A stretch of 64,000 nt of DNA from Acidovorax sp. Leaf78 (GCF_001422735.1 NZ_LMLZ01000020.1:952057-1016056), one strand, 5' to 3'. Counted from the stretch's first letter, positions 53,812 through 63,703 are shown. The notes: generated by a model not told the origin, from the letters alone. A program made the numbers and translations.

Positions 53812-54384
53812 TCACTTGGCGGACGCGACGTCCTTATTTTCGGTGGCAACGCGACGGGCACCGTTGAAGCGGCGGGCCCAGTACGATACGCCCATGTCCT
53901 CGACGCGCACTTCACTGCCGCTGCGTGGGGAATGGATGAATTTGTTGTCGCCCACGTAAATGCCCACGTGGCTGAAATTGCGGCGCATGGTGTTGAAGAA
54001 CACCAGATCGCCAGGCTGCAGGTCTTTCTTGTCGATGACCTGGGTAGCAGCTGCTTGCTGGTCCGCACGGCGGGGTAGCAGCAGGCCTACCGTTTGCTCG
54101 TACATGGCGCGCACAAAGCCGCTGCAGTCAAAACCGGTTTCTGCGCTGTTACCGCCACGTTTGTAAGGCACGCCGAGAAAACCCATGGCGTGAATCGCCA
54201 GGTTCGAAGCGTTGTCGGCCACCGTGTGCGCCTTGTCTGCTACGCGCTGGGTGACGTCTTCAAGCCGCGTTAGCAGGCCTTTATCCGCAATGAAGCGGTC
54301 CATCTCGTCAGAGTTGGCCCCTTGGGGCGCCGCCTGGGCGGTGGTGGCGCAGGCCACCAGGAGGATGCAAAGCCATCTGGACAT
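53812..54384 (-). CDS. NlpC/P60-family cell-wall peptidase
   Basis: 190 residues from ATG 54384. Signal peptide (WLCILLVACATTAQA), a short helical linker, then the NlpC/P60 domain with catalytic Cys in FDCSGFVRAMYEQT, His in NFSHVGIYVGDNKFIHSP and the third polar residue in that last segment. It cleaves peptide stems of peptidoglycan in the periplasm. An in-frame ATG at 54429 would place extra residues before the signal peptide and is rejected. Confidence 0.92.
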   Translation of the reverse strand: MSRWLCILLVACATTAQAAPQGANSDEMDRFIADKGLLTRLEDVTQRVADKAHTVADNASNLAIHAMGFLGVPYKRGGNSAETGFDCSGFVRAMYEQTVGLLLPRRADQQAAATQVIDKKDLQPGDLVFFNTMRRNFSHVGIYVGDNKFIHSPRSGSEVRVEDMGVSYWARRFNGARRVATENKDVASAK

Positions 54385-54445
54385 GGGGACGGAGGGTAAC
54401 ACGTACCTTTGCTTATAAGAAATAATCAACCCTGCAAGCCGTTGA

Positions 54446-54459
54446 TTACGTTCACGTAA
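54446..54459. promoter_or_regulatory. TTACGT-TC-ACGTAA palindrome
   Basis: A palindrome with 6-base arms and a two-base spacer, lying between the divergent NlpC/P60 (54384) and PQQ-dehydrogenase (54590) genes. It resembles the TTTACGT-n-ACGTAAA boxes bound by LiuR-type MerR regulators, but no such regulator is adjacent. The target gene is unknown. Confidence 0.5.
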
Positions 54460-54589
54460 ATCAGCCGTTACGCTGTAGGAGAAGGCGCCGTGAGCGGTTT
54501 CGCCTGCTCCGCAGCGTGCGGGTAAAGCTTGATTTAAATTCAGGGTTATTCGCGGTTGGAGCCAACCGCATCGCGAGGAGCGTCAGTTC

Positions 54590-55750
54590 ATGAATGGCAA
54601 GAAAAACGAGTGGTTGAGGCTGACACGGCCCGCGGCGCAAGCCTTGGCAGCTATAGTTTTGGGTGCCAGCGGGTGGGATACCGCTTTGGCGCAGACGGGA
54701 TCGCCCGCCGTGGCGCTGGCCCCGGTGGCCACCGGTCTGGTCAATCCGTGGGCTGTTGCTTTTTTACCCGACGGGCAATTTCTGGTGACGGAGCGGCCCG
54801 GCCGCATGCGTGTCGTCCAGGCGACAGGGCAGGTCGGACCGGCTCTGGCCGGCGTGCCGTCGGTGGCGGCCAGCGGGCAGGGTGGCCTGCTCGATGTGAT
54901 CACTGACGCGAACTTCGCACGCAACCGCCGCATCTTCTTTTGTTTCTCCGAACCCGCGGCAGCGGGAGCCTCAGGCAACAGCACGGCGCTGGCGCGTGCC
55001 ACCCTGTCGGCCGATGCACGCAGCCTGCAGGACGTGAAAGTGATCTTCAGCCAGCGCCCCAAGGTGGACAGCGCCTTGCACTTCGGCTGCCGTATCGTGC
55101 AGGCGGCCGACGGCAACCTGTTCCTGACACTGGGCGAGCGTTACCAGCGCAAGGACGACGCCCAAAAGCTCGACAACCACCATGGCAAGATCGTGCGCAT
55201 CATGCCCGATGGCGCCGTGCCCGCAGACAACCCATTTCGTCAGCGCGCTAGTGCCTTGCCCGAGATATGGAGCTACGGCCACCGCAATCCACAAGGCGCC
55301 GCGCTGGCGCCGGACGGCACTCTGTGGATGCACGAGCACGGCCCGCAGGGCGGTGACGAGATCAACGTGCCGCAACCGGGCCGCAACTACGGCTGGCCGG
55401 TGATCACGTACGGAGAGAACTACGGCGGCGGCAAGATGGGCGAGGGCACGGCCAAGGCGGGCATGGAGCAGCCGCTGCACTACTGGGTGCCTTCCATCGC
55501 GCCGTCGGGCATGGCCTTCCTCACTAGCACGCGCTACGGCGACGCCTGGAAGGGCAGCCTGTTCATCGGATCGCTCAAGTTCGGCACGCTGCACCGGCTG
55601 GAGGTGACGCAGGGCAAGGTGCAGCGCGAAGAAAAACTGCTGCAGGGCAACGGCGAGCGCATCCGCGACGTGCGGCAGGGGCCGGACGGCCTGCTGTACC
55701 TGCTGACTGACAGCCCGCAGGGCCGCTTGGTGCGACTGCAGCCCTCTTGA
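54590..55750 (+). CDS. PQQ-dependent soluble aldose sugar dehydrogenase (YliI-like)
   Basis: 386 residues with a signal peptide (about 1-35, ending TALAQ). Six-bladed propeller of the glucose/sorbosone dehydrogenase family: GLVNPWAVAFLPDGQFLVTE, GQGGLLDVITDANF, FGCRIVQAADGNLFLTLG, SYGHRNPQGAALAPDGTLWM, HEHGPQGGDEIN and SIAPSGMAFLTSTRYGDAWK. It oxidises aldoses in the periplasm with PQQ. Confidence 0.93.
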   Translation: MNGKKNEWLRLTRPAAQALAAIVLGASGWDTALAQTGSPAVALAPVATGLVNPWAVAFLPDGQFLVTERPGRMRVVQATGQVGPALAGVPSVAASGQGGLLDVITDANFARNRRIFFCFSEPAAAGASGNSTALARATLSADARSLQDVKVIFSQRPKVDSALHFGCRIVQAADGNLFLTLGERYQRKDDAQKLDNHHGKIVRIMPDGAVPADNPFRQRASALPEIWSYGHRNPQGAALAPDGTLWMHEHGPQGGDEINVPQPGRNYGWPVITYGENYGGGKMGEGTAKAGMEQPLHYWVPSIAPSGMAFLTSTRYGDAWKGSLFIGSLKFGTLHRLEVTQGKVQREEKLLQGNGERIRDVRQGPDGLLYLLTDSPQGRLVRLQPS

Positions 55751-55894
55751 AGCTGCGCCGGCTGCCCGGTCCTTGGAAGGGGCGAGGAGGCAGAGTCAGC
55801 GCCGCAGCATCGCCAGCACAAGGCGCAAGGTGCGGCAGGGCTGCGACAATGCGCCCATCCATCGAGAACCGGCCGCCCCGAGTGGCCCACACCC

Positions 55895-56497
55895 ATGCTG
55901 CTTGACGCTACAGAATCCCAACTCGTCCTGGTCGACTACCAGGAACGCCTGATGCCCGCCATCTTCGAGGGCCCCGCCGTGCTGGCCAACGCCCGCCGCC
56001 TGGCCCAGATCGCGGCGATGCTGGACGTGCCCGTGTGGGGCACGGAGCAAAATCCATCGCGCCTGGGCGCCAACGACCCCGCGCTGCGCGCCCTGTGCCA
56101 GAAGACCCTGGCCAAGATGAATTTCAGCGCCACCGAAGAAGGCCTGGGTGAGTGGCTGCGCCCGCCGGCCCGGCCCCAGGGGGGCAACGCACGCAGCCTG
56201 CCCAAGCACCTGCAAAAGCCTGCCCAGCAAGAGGCTGAGCGCGGCACCATCGTCATCGCCGGCTGTGAAGCCCATGTGTGCCTGCTGCAGACGGCGCTGC
56301 AACTCATCGAGGATGAGTTCGACGTCTGGGTGGTGACCGATGCCTGCGGCTCCCGCACCGAGCGCAACCGCGACGCGGCCTTCGACCGGCTGGCCGGCGC
56401 AGGCGCCGAACTGGTGACGACCGAGATGGTGGCTTTCGAGTGGCTGGGCAGCTGCGAACACCCAGCCTTCAAGGATGTGCTGGCGCTTATCAAGTAG
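55895..56497 (+). CDS. Isochorismatase-family hydrolase (YcaC-like)
   Basis: 200 residues. N-terminal SQLVLVDYQERLMPAI (catalytic Asp), Lys in LAKMNFSA and the nucleophile Cys in GCEAHVCLLQTALQLI complete the cysteine-hydrolase triad. A stretch of about 25 residues (GEWLRPPARPQGGNARS and onward) between the Lys and Cys segments is longer and more polar than usual. Substrate unknown. Confidence 0.9.
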   Translation: MLLDATESQLVLVDYQERLMPAIFEGPAVLANARRLAQIAAMLDVPVWGTEQNPSRLGANDPALRALCQKTLAKMNFSATEEGLGEWLRPPARPQGGNARSLPKHLQKPAQQEAERGTIVIAGCEAHVCLLQTALQLIEDEFDVWVVTDACGSRTERNRDAAFDRLAGAGAELVTTEMVAFEWLGSCEHPAFKDVLALIK

Positions 56498-56757
56498 CCT
56501 GCTCAGTCGGTGAAGAGGAGGGGCGCCGCACCAAGCCAAGGGGCGGCAGTGCTCGGCGCCGAAGCCTCTGAAAAGCGCGCTGCCTATTCGTGACATTTGG
56601 CAGTTGCGTTTCCATGTTGGACCTAGGGCACATCACCGCCTTGTCCTATCGAATTGTTTTTCTGCCCTCGCGCTTGCTGGTCGGGCGCATGCAGCTATTG
56701 AAAATATAGCAGCCGCAAACCGCGGACTACGGAATGCCGCCTGCAAATGTCCGCCTG

Positions 56758-57579
56758 CTACCCCAGGGCACGCTCCAGCGCCTCTCGGGTACTGACGTCC
56801 GCCGGCAGCAGGTGGTCGATGCGCAGTGAATCCAGCGTCACGTCCATCGGCGATCCCAGCGTGGTGTAGGCCGACATGAAGCTGAGCACGCCCGCACCAG
56901 ACTGCAGTTGAAGCAGCAGCACCGGCGAATGGGGCCGGGGCGTTACCGCAAGGGTGGCGGCGGTCCGGTGTTTGGCCGAAGGCATGGCTTGCAGACGCGC
57001 GGCCAGGGCCGGGTTGAAAGGTGCCTCTGCTTCGGCGCGCTGCCGCACGGCCTGGGCCACACCCGGGGCGTCGATCAGCCAGTGCTGCAGCCCGTCGGGC
57101 CGCAGCAAAAGGTCGAGCAAATTCAGGGGCTCGCCCGGTGTCGCAGGGCCCGGCACAAAACCGATGAGCCGCATCAGCGCGGGCACGGCGGCGTTGGTCT
57201 CCAGCAGGTTCCATTGGGCATCGAGCAGCATCGCGGGCGCTGGCTCGTGGGCCTTCAGCAGGCGGCGCAGGGCATCTCGCACCTGCAGCAGCGCCTGGGC
57301 ATCCCAGTCACTGCGCGGGTAATGCGGTGCAAACCCCGCGGCCATCAGGGCCTGGTTGCGTTCTGCCAGCGGTACCCCCAGCGCATCCATCAGCGCCAGC
57401 AGCATGGCCTGGCTCGGCTGGGCCTTGCCGGTTTCCAGGCAGCTCAGGTGCCGCTGCGACACGCCCGTGTGCAGGGCCAGCGCCAGTTGGCTATACCCCC
57501 GGCGCACACGAAGCGCCCGCAGCAGCGGGCCGATGCGGGGCGGTAGGTGGCCGGTGGGGGAGGGGTCGGCAAAAGACAT
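56758..57579 (-). CDS. XRE-family regulator with MmyB-like ligand domain
   Basis: 273 residues from ATG 57579. The helix-turn-helix reads IGPLLRALRVRRGYSQLALA, then SQRHLSCLETGKAQPSQAML. The C-terminal domain (about 95-270) is MmyB-like: LLDAQWNLLETNAAVPALMR and DVTLDSLRIDHLLPAD. Such regulators bind fatty-acid-like or other small ligands. It is divergent from the NTF2-like gene. Confidence 0.88.
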   Translation of the reverse strand: MSFADPSPTGHLPPRIGPLLRALRVRRGYSQLALALHTGVSQRHLSCLETGKAQPSQAMLLALMDALGVPLAERNQALMAAGFAPHYPRSDWDAQALLQVRDALRRLLKAHEPAPAMLLDAQWNLLETNAAVPALMRLIGFVPGPATPGEPLNLLDLLLRPDGLQHWLIDAPGVAQAVRQRAEAEAPFNPALAARLQAMPSAKHRTAATLAVTPRPHSPVLLLQLQSGAGVLSFMSAYTTLGSPMDVTLDSLRIDHLLPADVSTREALERALG

Positions 57580-57691
57580 GGCGACGCATGGTGGCACAAG
57601 TCGGCTGCGGTTCTATGACCTCCGAGGTGATTGCGCCGATGACGCGCCGACCCGAGCATGCGGGCTTCTTTCCAACTCCTGAAAACCAGCC

Positions 57692-58153
57692 ATGCAAGAA
57701 CCTACGTCTCCCCAGTCCAGCACCACCCACGCGCACGCCGCCGCAGCCCACACCCTGGCTGCGTGGCGCGCCCTGTTCGACGCCGGTGATTTTGCTGCGA
57801 TGCCCAGCCTGCTGCACCCGGACGTGGTGCTGCGGTCACCGCTGGACGACCAGCCGCTGTGCGGCGCGGGCGCCGTGGGCATGGTGCTCGGCCTCGCGTT
57901 CAGCCTGTATGGCCGCTTTGTCTACGGCGACGCCTTGTGGAGCGACTGCGGCCGGGAACTCGCCTTGAGCTTCGACGGCAATCTTGGGCCCCATGCCGTG
58001 AGGGGCATCGACCGCCTGCAGTTCGATGCGCAGGGCCGTGTCGTTGTCGTGGAGGTCTTCATCAGGCCCTTGCCCGCGCTGGCCTGGCTGGCGCACGCGG
58101 TGCAGCAGCGCATGGCCCAGGCCAGCACGCCCACCGATGGCGTGGCGGCTTGA
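57692..58153 (+). CDS. NTF2-like/SnoaL-type protein
   Basis: 153 residues. The NTF2-like fold is indicated by AAWRALFDAGDFAAMPSLLH, PDVVLRSPLDDQPLCGAGAV and RLQFDAQGRVVVVEVFIRPL. The pocket family covers isomerases, polyketide cyclases and non-catalytic binders, so activity is unknown. It is divergent to the MmyB-like regulator, its probable controller. Confidence 0.78.
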   Translation: MQEPTSPQSSTTHAHAAAAHTLAAWRALFDAGDFAAMPSLLHPDVVLRSPLDDQPLCGAGAVGMVLGLAFSLYGRFVYGDALWSDCGRELALSFDGNLGPHAVRGIDRLQFDAQGRVVVVEVFIRPLPALAWLAHAVQQRMAQASTPTDGVAA

Positions 58154-58168
58154 CCTGAAGGTCAGCGG

Positions 58169-59362
58169 TCAGCGGCCGGCGCTCGACGGCCAGCGCATCG
58201 CAAACCGGGTTCCGGCAGATGCATCCGAGCTGGCGCTGAGCGTGCCGCCATGTGCCGACGCGATCAGTTGGCAGATGTGCAGCCCCAGGCCCAAGCTGGT
58301 GTCCTCGCACAAGGCGCTGTCGCGCGTGTAGGCCGCAAAAATGCAGTCGATGCGGTCCGGGGCGATGGTGTTGCCCCAGTTGGTCACGGCCACCGTGGCC
58401 TCGCCGTCCTGCACGGTGCCCTGCACCACGATCTGCGAGTCTGCGGCGCTGTAGGTGACTGCGTTGCCGAGCAGGTTGGACACCAGCTGCTGAAGCCGCG
58501 CCGGATCGCACCATACCGGGCCGCCCAACTGGAGGTCCGAGCGGATGTTCCGGGTGGGGTGGATGTCCCTGATCTCCTGCACCACCGGCTCCAGGATGGC
58601 GTCAAGGTCGTGGCAGGCCGACATGCGGATGGGCATGGCAGAGCCCGCCCGCCCACGTGCAAAGTCCACCAGGTCGTCCACCAGCCCCGTCATCCGGGCG
58701 GCGCTGCCGCGCAGGCGTTTGCCGATGCGGCCCATGGCGGCGTCAGGACTTCGGGTCAAGAGCTCGCTGGCCACATGCATGGTCGCCAGGGGGTTGCGAA
58801 GGTCGTGCGCCACCACGGCCAGAAACTGCTCGCGCGAGAAGCCCGCGGCTTTTTCCTCGTTCAGTGCCTGCAGGGTGGCGCCATGCGCAAAGCTCTCGTC
58901 GAGCAGCCGCCCCACCAGCGCTGCCATGCCTTCCAGCATGCCGATGTTGCGCTCGTTGTTGACGACCACCGGATCAGGATCGAGCACACACAGCGACCCG
59001 AAATAGCTGCCGTCGTTCAGGCGGATCGCCGCCGACATGTGGCTTTTGAACCCGTACAGCTGCGGCGCCGGGTGGCTGCGGTAGATGGGGTCTGCGTCGG
59101 CATCGTCAAAAACGACGGTGTCCGGCCCGTTCAGTTGCGCCTTGCAGATGGTGGTGTGGACATCGAGTTCGTCGCCGGGCACCAGCCCGAACCCGCCCTC
59201 GTCGAGCACTGCGCAGGTGATCCAGCGGTCTGGGGTGACGCGGGCCAGGCCCACGAAACGCATGCCGGTCTGGTCACGCAGCAGCTTCAAAATCGCCGAA
59301 ATGCCGGGGATCTTGGCCACCACTTCCAGTTGCCTGCCAATGTCTTCGATATGCAGCGCCAT
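58169..59362 (-). CDS. Soluble GAF-domain sensor histidine kinase
   Basis: 397 residues from ATG 59362 (AGGAG nine bases upstream). An N-terminal GAF domain (FVGLARVTPDRWITCAVLDE, DGSYFGSLCVLDPDP) precedes HisKA (QFLAVVAHDLRNPLATMHVA, phospho-acceptor His in AHDLRNP) and HATPase (SNLLGNAVTYSAADSQIVVQ, LGLGLHICQLIASAHGG). No membrane helices and no partner regulator nearby (orphan). It keeps the 'DRCVLDPDP'-type cysteine segment seen in light- or redox-sensing GAF proteins, but ligand binding is unknown. Confidence 0.88.
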   Translation of the reverse strand: MALHIEDIGRQLEVVAKIPGISAILKLLRDQTGMRFVGLARVTPDRWITCAVLDEGGFGLVPGDELDVHTTICKAQLNGPDTVVFDDADADPIYRSHPAPQLYGFKSHMSAAIRLNDGSYFGSLCVLDPDPVVVNNERNIGMLEGMAALVGRLLDESFAHGATLQALNEEKAAGFSREQFLAVVAHDLRNPLATMHVASELLTRSPDAAMGRIGKRLRGSAARMTGLVDDLVDFARGRAGSAMPIRMSACHDLDAILEPVVQEIRDIHPTRNIRSDLQLGGPVWCDPARLQQLVSNLLGNAVTYSAADSQIVVQGTVQDGEATVAVTNWGNTIAPDRIDCIFAAYTRDSALCEDTSLGLGLHICQLIASAHGGTLSASSDASAGTRFAMRWPSSAGR

Positions 59363-59632
59363 CCCAATTCGCTCCTGTGGCGACCTACCATACCGGTAGA
59401 AAAGTTGATCTGCCTGCTGCAACGGCCGCGGGGGCGGGCACAGCCACCAGCCAGCGTGATGCTGGGGGTATCCCCGCATTATCGAGCAGACGGCGTATGT
59501 CAAAAGACGCAGCGCAGTCAGCCACCCGAGCGCCGCGAAGCCTCAGTCTGGCCTGTGTGATGCAGCTTCTGAACGGCTCATTCGGGCTGAGCAGCCACAG
59601 TCCAAAGGTCATGGGGCCACCGGGTCGAACAG

Positions 59633-61021
59633 TCACGCTAGCCAAGGTCTGAGGAGCACCACCGCCAGCCCCACCAGACCGCAACCTCCCAGCAGGGTCA
59701 GCACGCCGATCTTGAACCGGAACAGCGCCACACCTGCCGCCACCGCAATCAGGGCAGACACTGCGTCAAACGGGCCGCCGAAGCCTTTGGGCCACAGCAG
59801 GTGGTAGGCAAAAAACAGCGCCAGGTTCAGGATCACCCCCACCACCGCAGCCGTGATGGCCGACAGCGGCGCGGTGAAGCCGAGCTTGCCGTGTGTGGCT
59901 TCCACCAGCGGGCCGCCCGCCAGGATGAAGATAAACGAAGGCAAGAACGTGACGAAGGTCACCACCACCGCACCGGCAGCCGCGCCGGCAAACAGTGCAT
60001 CGGCGCCCCACACCTGCTGCAGCCATGCGCCCACGAAGCCAACGAACGCCACCACCATGATCAGCGGGCCGGGGGTGGTCTCCCCCAGTGCCAGCCCGTC
60101 GATCATCTGCGGCCCGCTGAGCCACTGGTAGTGTTCCACCGCGCCCTGGTACACATACGGCAGCACGGCATAGGCGCCGCCGAAGGTCAACATGGCCGCC
60201 TTGGTGAAGAACCAGCCCATCTGCGTGAGCGTGCCCTGCCATCCCTGCGTGGCCACCAGCAGCGCCATGGCCGCCAGCCACAGCGCCAGGCCGGCCGCGA
60301 GCACTTTGGCCAGATGGATGCGCGAAAACCGGGCGTGTGCGGGTGTGGGCGTGTCGTCGTCGATGAGCGCCGAGCCGTAGCCCTGGTGTGCCTTGGCGTG
60401 CCCACCCCCCAGCGCAAACACCGCGGGCCAGCGCTGCGCACCGAAGTAGCCCACCAAGCCCGCAGCCAGCACGATGGCGGGGAAGGGCGTGTCGAACGCG
60501 AAGATCGCGACGAACGACGCTGCGGCAATGCCCCACATCCAGCCGTTCTTGAGCGCCCGCGTGCCGATGCGGTGCGCTGCATGCAGCACCATCGCCGTCA
60601 CGGCGGGCTTGATGCCATAGAAAATGCCCGCAACCACCGGCACATCGCCAAAGCGCAAGTACACCCACGACAGCGCAATCAGGATGAACAGCGACGGCAG
60701 CACGAACAGCGCGCCCGCCACGATGCCGCCCCAGGTGCGGTGCAGCAGCCAGCCGATGTAGGTGGCCAACTGCTGGGCCTCCGGGCCGGGCAGCAGCATG
60801 CAGTAGTTGAGCGCGTGCAGAAAGCGCGTCTCGCTGATCCAGCGGCGGCGCTCCACCAGCTCGGCATGCATGATCGCGATCTGCCCGGCCGGACCGCCGA
60901 AGCTGATGAAACCCAGCTTGAGCCAGAACCGGAAGGCTTCGCCGAAGGTGACGGGGGCAGGGCGCTGCTGCGCAGCCGGGTCTTGGGCGGACGCGTGCGT
61001 GGCGACGGGGGATGTGCTCAT
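59633..61021 (-). CDS. chrA: Chromate transporter ChrA, long-chain (two-domain)
   Basis: 462 residues, about ten membrane helices in two homologous halves. Each half has the chromate-transport signature: FRFWLKLGFISFGGPAGQIA with LNYCMLLPGPEAQQLATYIG in the first, and GWFFTKAAMLTFGGAYAVLP with GLALGETTPGPLIMVVAFVG in the second. It exports chromate from the cytoplasm. No chrB regulator is adjacent. Confidence 0.95.
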   Translation of the reverse strand: MSTSPVATHASAQDPAAQQRPAPVTFGEAFRFWLKLGFISFGGPAGQIAIMHAELVERRRWISETRFLHALNYCMLLPGPEAQQLATYIGWLLHRTWGGIVAGALFVLPSLFILIALSWVYLRFGDVPVVAGIFYGIKPAVTAMVLHAAHRIGTRALKNGWMWGIAAASFVAIFAFDTPFPAIVLAAGLVGYFGAQRWPAVFALGGGHAKAHQGYGSALIDDDTPTPAHARFSRIHLAKVLAAGLALWLAAMALLVATQGWQGTLTQMGWFFTKAAMLTFGGAYAVLPYVYQGAVEHYQWLSGPQMIDGLALGETTPGPLIMVVAFVGFVGAWLQQVWGADALFAGAAAGAVVVTFVTFLPSFIFILAGGPLVEATHGKLGFTAPLSAITAAVVGVILNLALFFAYHLLWPKGFGGPFDAVSALIAVAAGVALFRFKIGVLTLLGGCGLVGLAVVLLRPWLA

Positions 61022-61545
61022 GGTGAGGCTGTGGACTGTGAAGCGAACGGGCTGCGTTGATTGGACGGCGGCTGGTGGAAGGCGTGAAACGGGCGCTGTG
61101 GTCCCTGGACTCGGAATGTAGGTGTTGTGGGGGGCGCGTTGGATATTTCGATTTCAACTATCCACATGCGGGTCGTGATGGATCGCCTGGCTTGCAATGG
61201 CGGATGTGACCTTTGGCCGTGGCAAGTTGGCAAGTTCGCAACTGCCCCGTGAAATGCCATTGGCGACAGGCAACCCAGATACAGGGAGTCCGCCCTGGGA
61301 CATAGCAGGGTCAGCTTCGCTGCAGTCCCTCACGGCCGAATGACACGAAAACAGGTACCAGACTGGAAAACGATACTGGTCGCCGCAGGCATCCGAACCT
61401 GTACAGGATCTGCGCAAACCAAAGTGATGCTGAAGACCCCGGGCGCCCAAACCCTGCGTCAGCTTGCCGCAAGGCCGTCATGAATAATTATGAATTCAAA
61501 ACCAGCCATCAGGCAGGCACCCGAGATGCCGAGGAGACACACACC
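61022..61545. other. Intergenic region between chrA and prpE
   Basis: About 520 bases between divergent genes. No convincing frame, repeat or terminator was found. The end contains an in-frame upstream ATG (61480), but the ribosome site GAGGAGA supports ATG 61546 as the prpE start. Confidence 0.6.
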
Positions 61546-63507
61546 ATGAGCCGCTACGCCGACTTCTATCGTCAGTCCATCGACCAGCGCGACGCCTTCT
61601 GGGCTGAACAAGCCCAGCTGATCGACTGGCAGACCCCGCATCAGCAGGTGTGCGACTACAGCAACCCTCCGTTTGCCAAGTGGTTCGTGGGCGGCACCAC
61701 CAACCTGTGCCACAACGCGGTAGATCGGCACCTCGCCGGGCGGGCGACGCAACCTGCACTGGTGGCGATCTCTACCGAAACCGACACCGAGCGCAGCTAC
61801 ACCTTTGCCGAGCTGCATGCCGAGGTGCAGCGCATGGCCGCGGTGCTGAAGGCGCTGGGCGTCAAGAAGGGCGACCGTGTGCTCATCTACATGCCCATGA
61901 TTGCCGAGGCGGCCTTTGCCATGCTGGCCTGTGTGCGCATCGGCGCGCTGCACTCGGTAGTATTCGGCGGCTTTGCGGCGGGCTCGCTGGCGTCGCGCAT
62001 CGAAGATGCCGAGCCCGTGGCCGTGGTCAGCGCCGATGCGGGGTCGCGCAACGGCAAGGTAGTGCCGTACAAGCCGCTGCTGGACGAAGCGATTGCGCTG
62101 TCAAAGCACAAGCCCTCGGCGGTGCTGCTGGTGAACCGGGGCCTGGCCCCCATGCACCTGCAGCCTGGCCGTGACCACGACTGGGCGTCGCTGCGTGAAC
62201 AGCACCTGGACACCGTGGTGCCCTGCGAATGGGTCGAATCCACTCACCCCAGCTACACGCTGTACACCAGCGGCACCACCGGCAAGCCCAAGGGCGTGCA
62301 GCGCGACACCGGCGGATACGCGGTGGCGCTGGCTGCGAGCATGAAGCACATCTTTGATGCCGGGCCGCGCGCAGGTGACAGCGCGGCCCCCTTGAGTGAC
62401 AGCGACGGACCTGGCACGCGTGAGACGCGCGGCGCGGGGGTCTTTTTCGCGACCAGCGACATCGGCTGGGTGGTGGGGCACAGCTACATCGTCTACGGCC
62501 CGCTCATCGCCGGCATGACCACCATCATGTACGAGGGCCTGCCCACGCGGCCCGACGCGGGCGTGTGGTGGAGCATCGTCGAGAAGTACCAGGTGACGCA
62601 CATGTTCTCGGCCCCCACGGCGGTGCGGGTGCTCAAGAAGCAGGACCCGGCCTACCTTGCCCAGTACAACGTCAAAAGCCTCAAGGCCCTATGGCTGGCG
62701 GGCGAGCCGCTGGATGAGCCCACTGCGCAGTGGATCAGCCACGCCCTGCAGGTGCCCATCATCGACAACTACTGGCAGACCGAGACCGGCTGGCCCATCC
62801 TGACCCTGGCCAACGGCGTGGAACCGCAGACCACCCGTTTTGGCAGCCCGGGCAAGGCGATGTACGGCTACGACGTGAAGCTGATCGACGAGTCCACGGG
62901 GCAAGAGCTGACGGGCCCCGATCAAAAGGGCGTGGTCGCCATCGAAGGCCCCTTGCCCCCCGGCTGCATGCAGACCGTGTGGCGCGACGATGCGCGCTTC
63001 GTCAATACCTACTGGAAGAGCATTCCTGGCCGGCTGATCTACAGCACGTTCGACTGGGGGATTCGGGATGCCGATGGATACCACTTCATTCTGGGCCGTA
63101 CGGATGACGTGATCAACGTCGCAGGGCACCGCCTGGGCACGCGGGAGATCGAGGAGAGCATTTCTGCGCACCCCAATATTGCCGAGGTGGCGGTGGTGGG
63201 GATTGCCGATGCGCTCAAGGGCCAGGTGGCGATCGCGTTTGCGGTGGCGCGGGATGCGTCTGCGTTGGTGGACGACGCTGCGCGGCTGAGGCTGGAGGGC
63301 GAGGTGATGAAGCAGGTGGATGGCCTGCTGGGTGCGGTGGCGCGGCCGGCGCGGGTGTATTTTGTGACGGTGCTGCCCAAGACGCGCAGTGGGAAGTTGC
63401 TGCGGCGGGCGTTGCAGGCGGTGGCGGAGCGGAGGGATCCGGGGGATTTGACGACGATGGAGGATCCGGCGGCGTTGCAGCAGGTGAAGGAGTTGGTGGG
63501 GGAGTGA
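61546..63507 (+). CDS. prpE: Propionyl-CoA synthetase PrpE
   Basis: 653 residues. An adenylate-forming acyl-CoA synthetase that activates propionate with ATP. P-loop-like motif TLYTSGTTGKPKGVQRDTGG, A5 region IDNYWQTETGWPI, A8 region and the A10 catalytic Lys in KTRSGKLLRRAL are intact. Between SMKHIF and GVFFATSDIGWVVG there is an insertion of about 22 residues (rich in Gly, Ser and Asp) compared with E. coli PrpE. The opening SRYADFYRQSIDQRDAFWAE is typical of PrpE. No prpBCD neighbours. Confidence 0.93.
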   Translation: MSRYADFYRQSIDQRDAFWAEQAQLIDWQTPHQQVCDYSNPPFAKWFVGGTTNLCHNAVDRHLAGRATQPALVAISTETDTERSYTFAELHAEVQRMAAVLKALGVKKGDRVLIYMPMIAEAAFAMLACVRIGALHSVVFGGFAAGSLASRIEDAEPVAVVSADAGSRNGKVVPYKPLLDEAIALSKHKPSAVLLVNRGLAPMHLQPGRDHDWASLREQHLDTVVPCEWVESTHPSYTLYTSGTTGKPKGVQRDTGGYAVALAASMKHIFDAGPRAGDSAAPLSDSDGPGTRETRGAGVFFATSDIGWVVGHSYIVYGPLIAGMTTIMYEGLPTRPDAGVWWSIVEKYQVTHMFSAPTAVRVLKKQDPAYLAQYNVKSLKALWLAGEPLDEPTAQWISHALQVPIIDNYWQTETGWPILTLANGVEPQTTRFGSPGKAMYGYDVKLIDESTGQELTGPDQKGVVAIEGPLPPGCMQTVWRDDARFVNTYWKSIPGRLIYSTFDWGIRDADGYHFILGRTDDVINVAGHRLGTREIEESISAHPNIAEVAVVGIADALKGQVAIAFAVARDASALVDDAARLRLEGEVMKQVDGLLGAVARPARVYFVTVLPKTRSGKLLRRALQAVAERRDPGDLTTMEDPAALQQVKELVGE

Positions 63508-63548
63508 GGGGCTGGTTGCTTTTGGCTTGGTTTGCTTCTTATCCGCCG

Positions 63549-63620
63549 TTGGGGCTGAGCCTGTCGAAGCCTGTGCCTATAAATCGCCCGCTTTCCGTTC
63601 GGGTTGAGCTTGTCGAAACC
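63549..63620 (-). repeat. Two copies of repeat family A
   Basis: Minus-orientation copies at 63549-63572 and 63595-63620, each reading like 'gggctgagcttgtcgaagcc'. They follow the prpE stop codon and may act as a transcript-stabilising or terminating element. Confidence 0.8.
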
Positions 63621-63703
63621 TGGGCGCTGCTCGCTAGCTCGCTGATTTGGCGGCATGCCTGTGCTGAGGGCGGGAGCCGGGGTGCGCGCCCGGCGGCGCG
63701 GTA

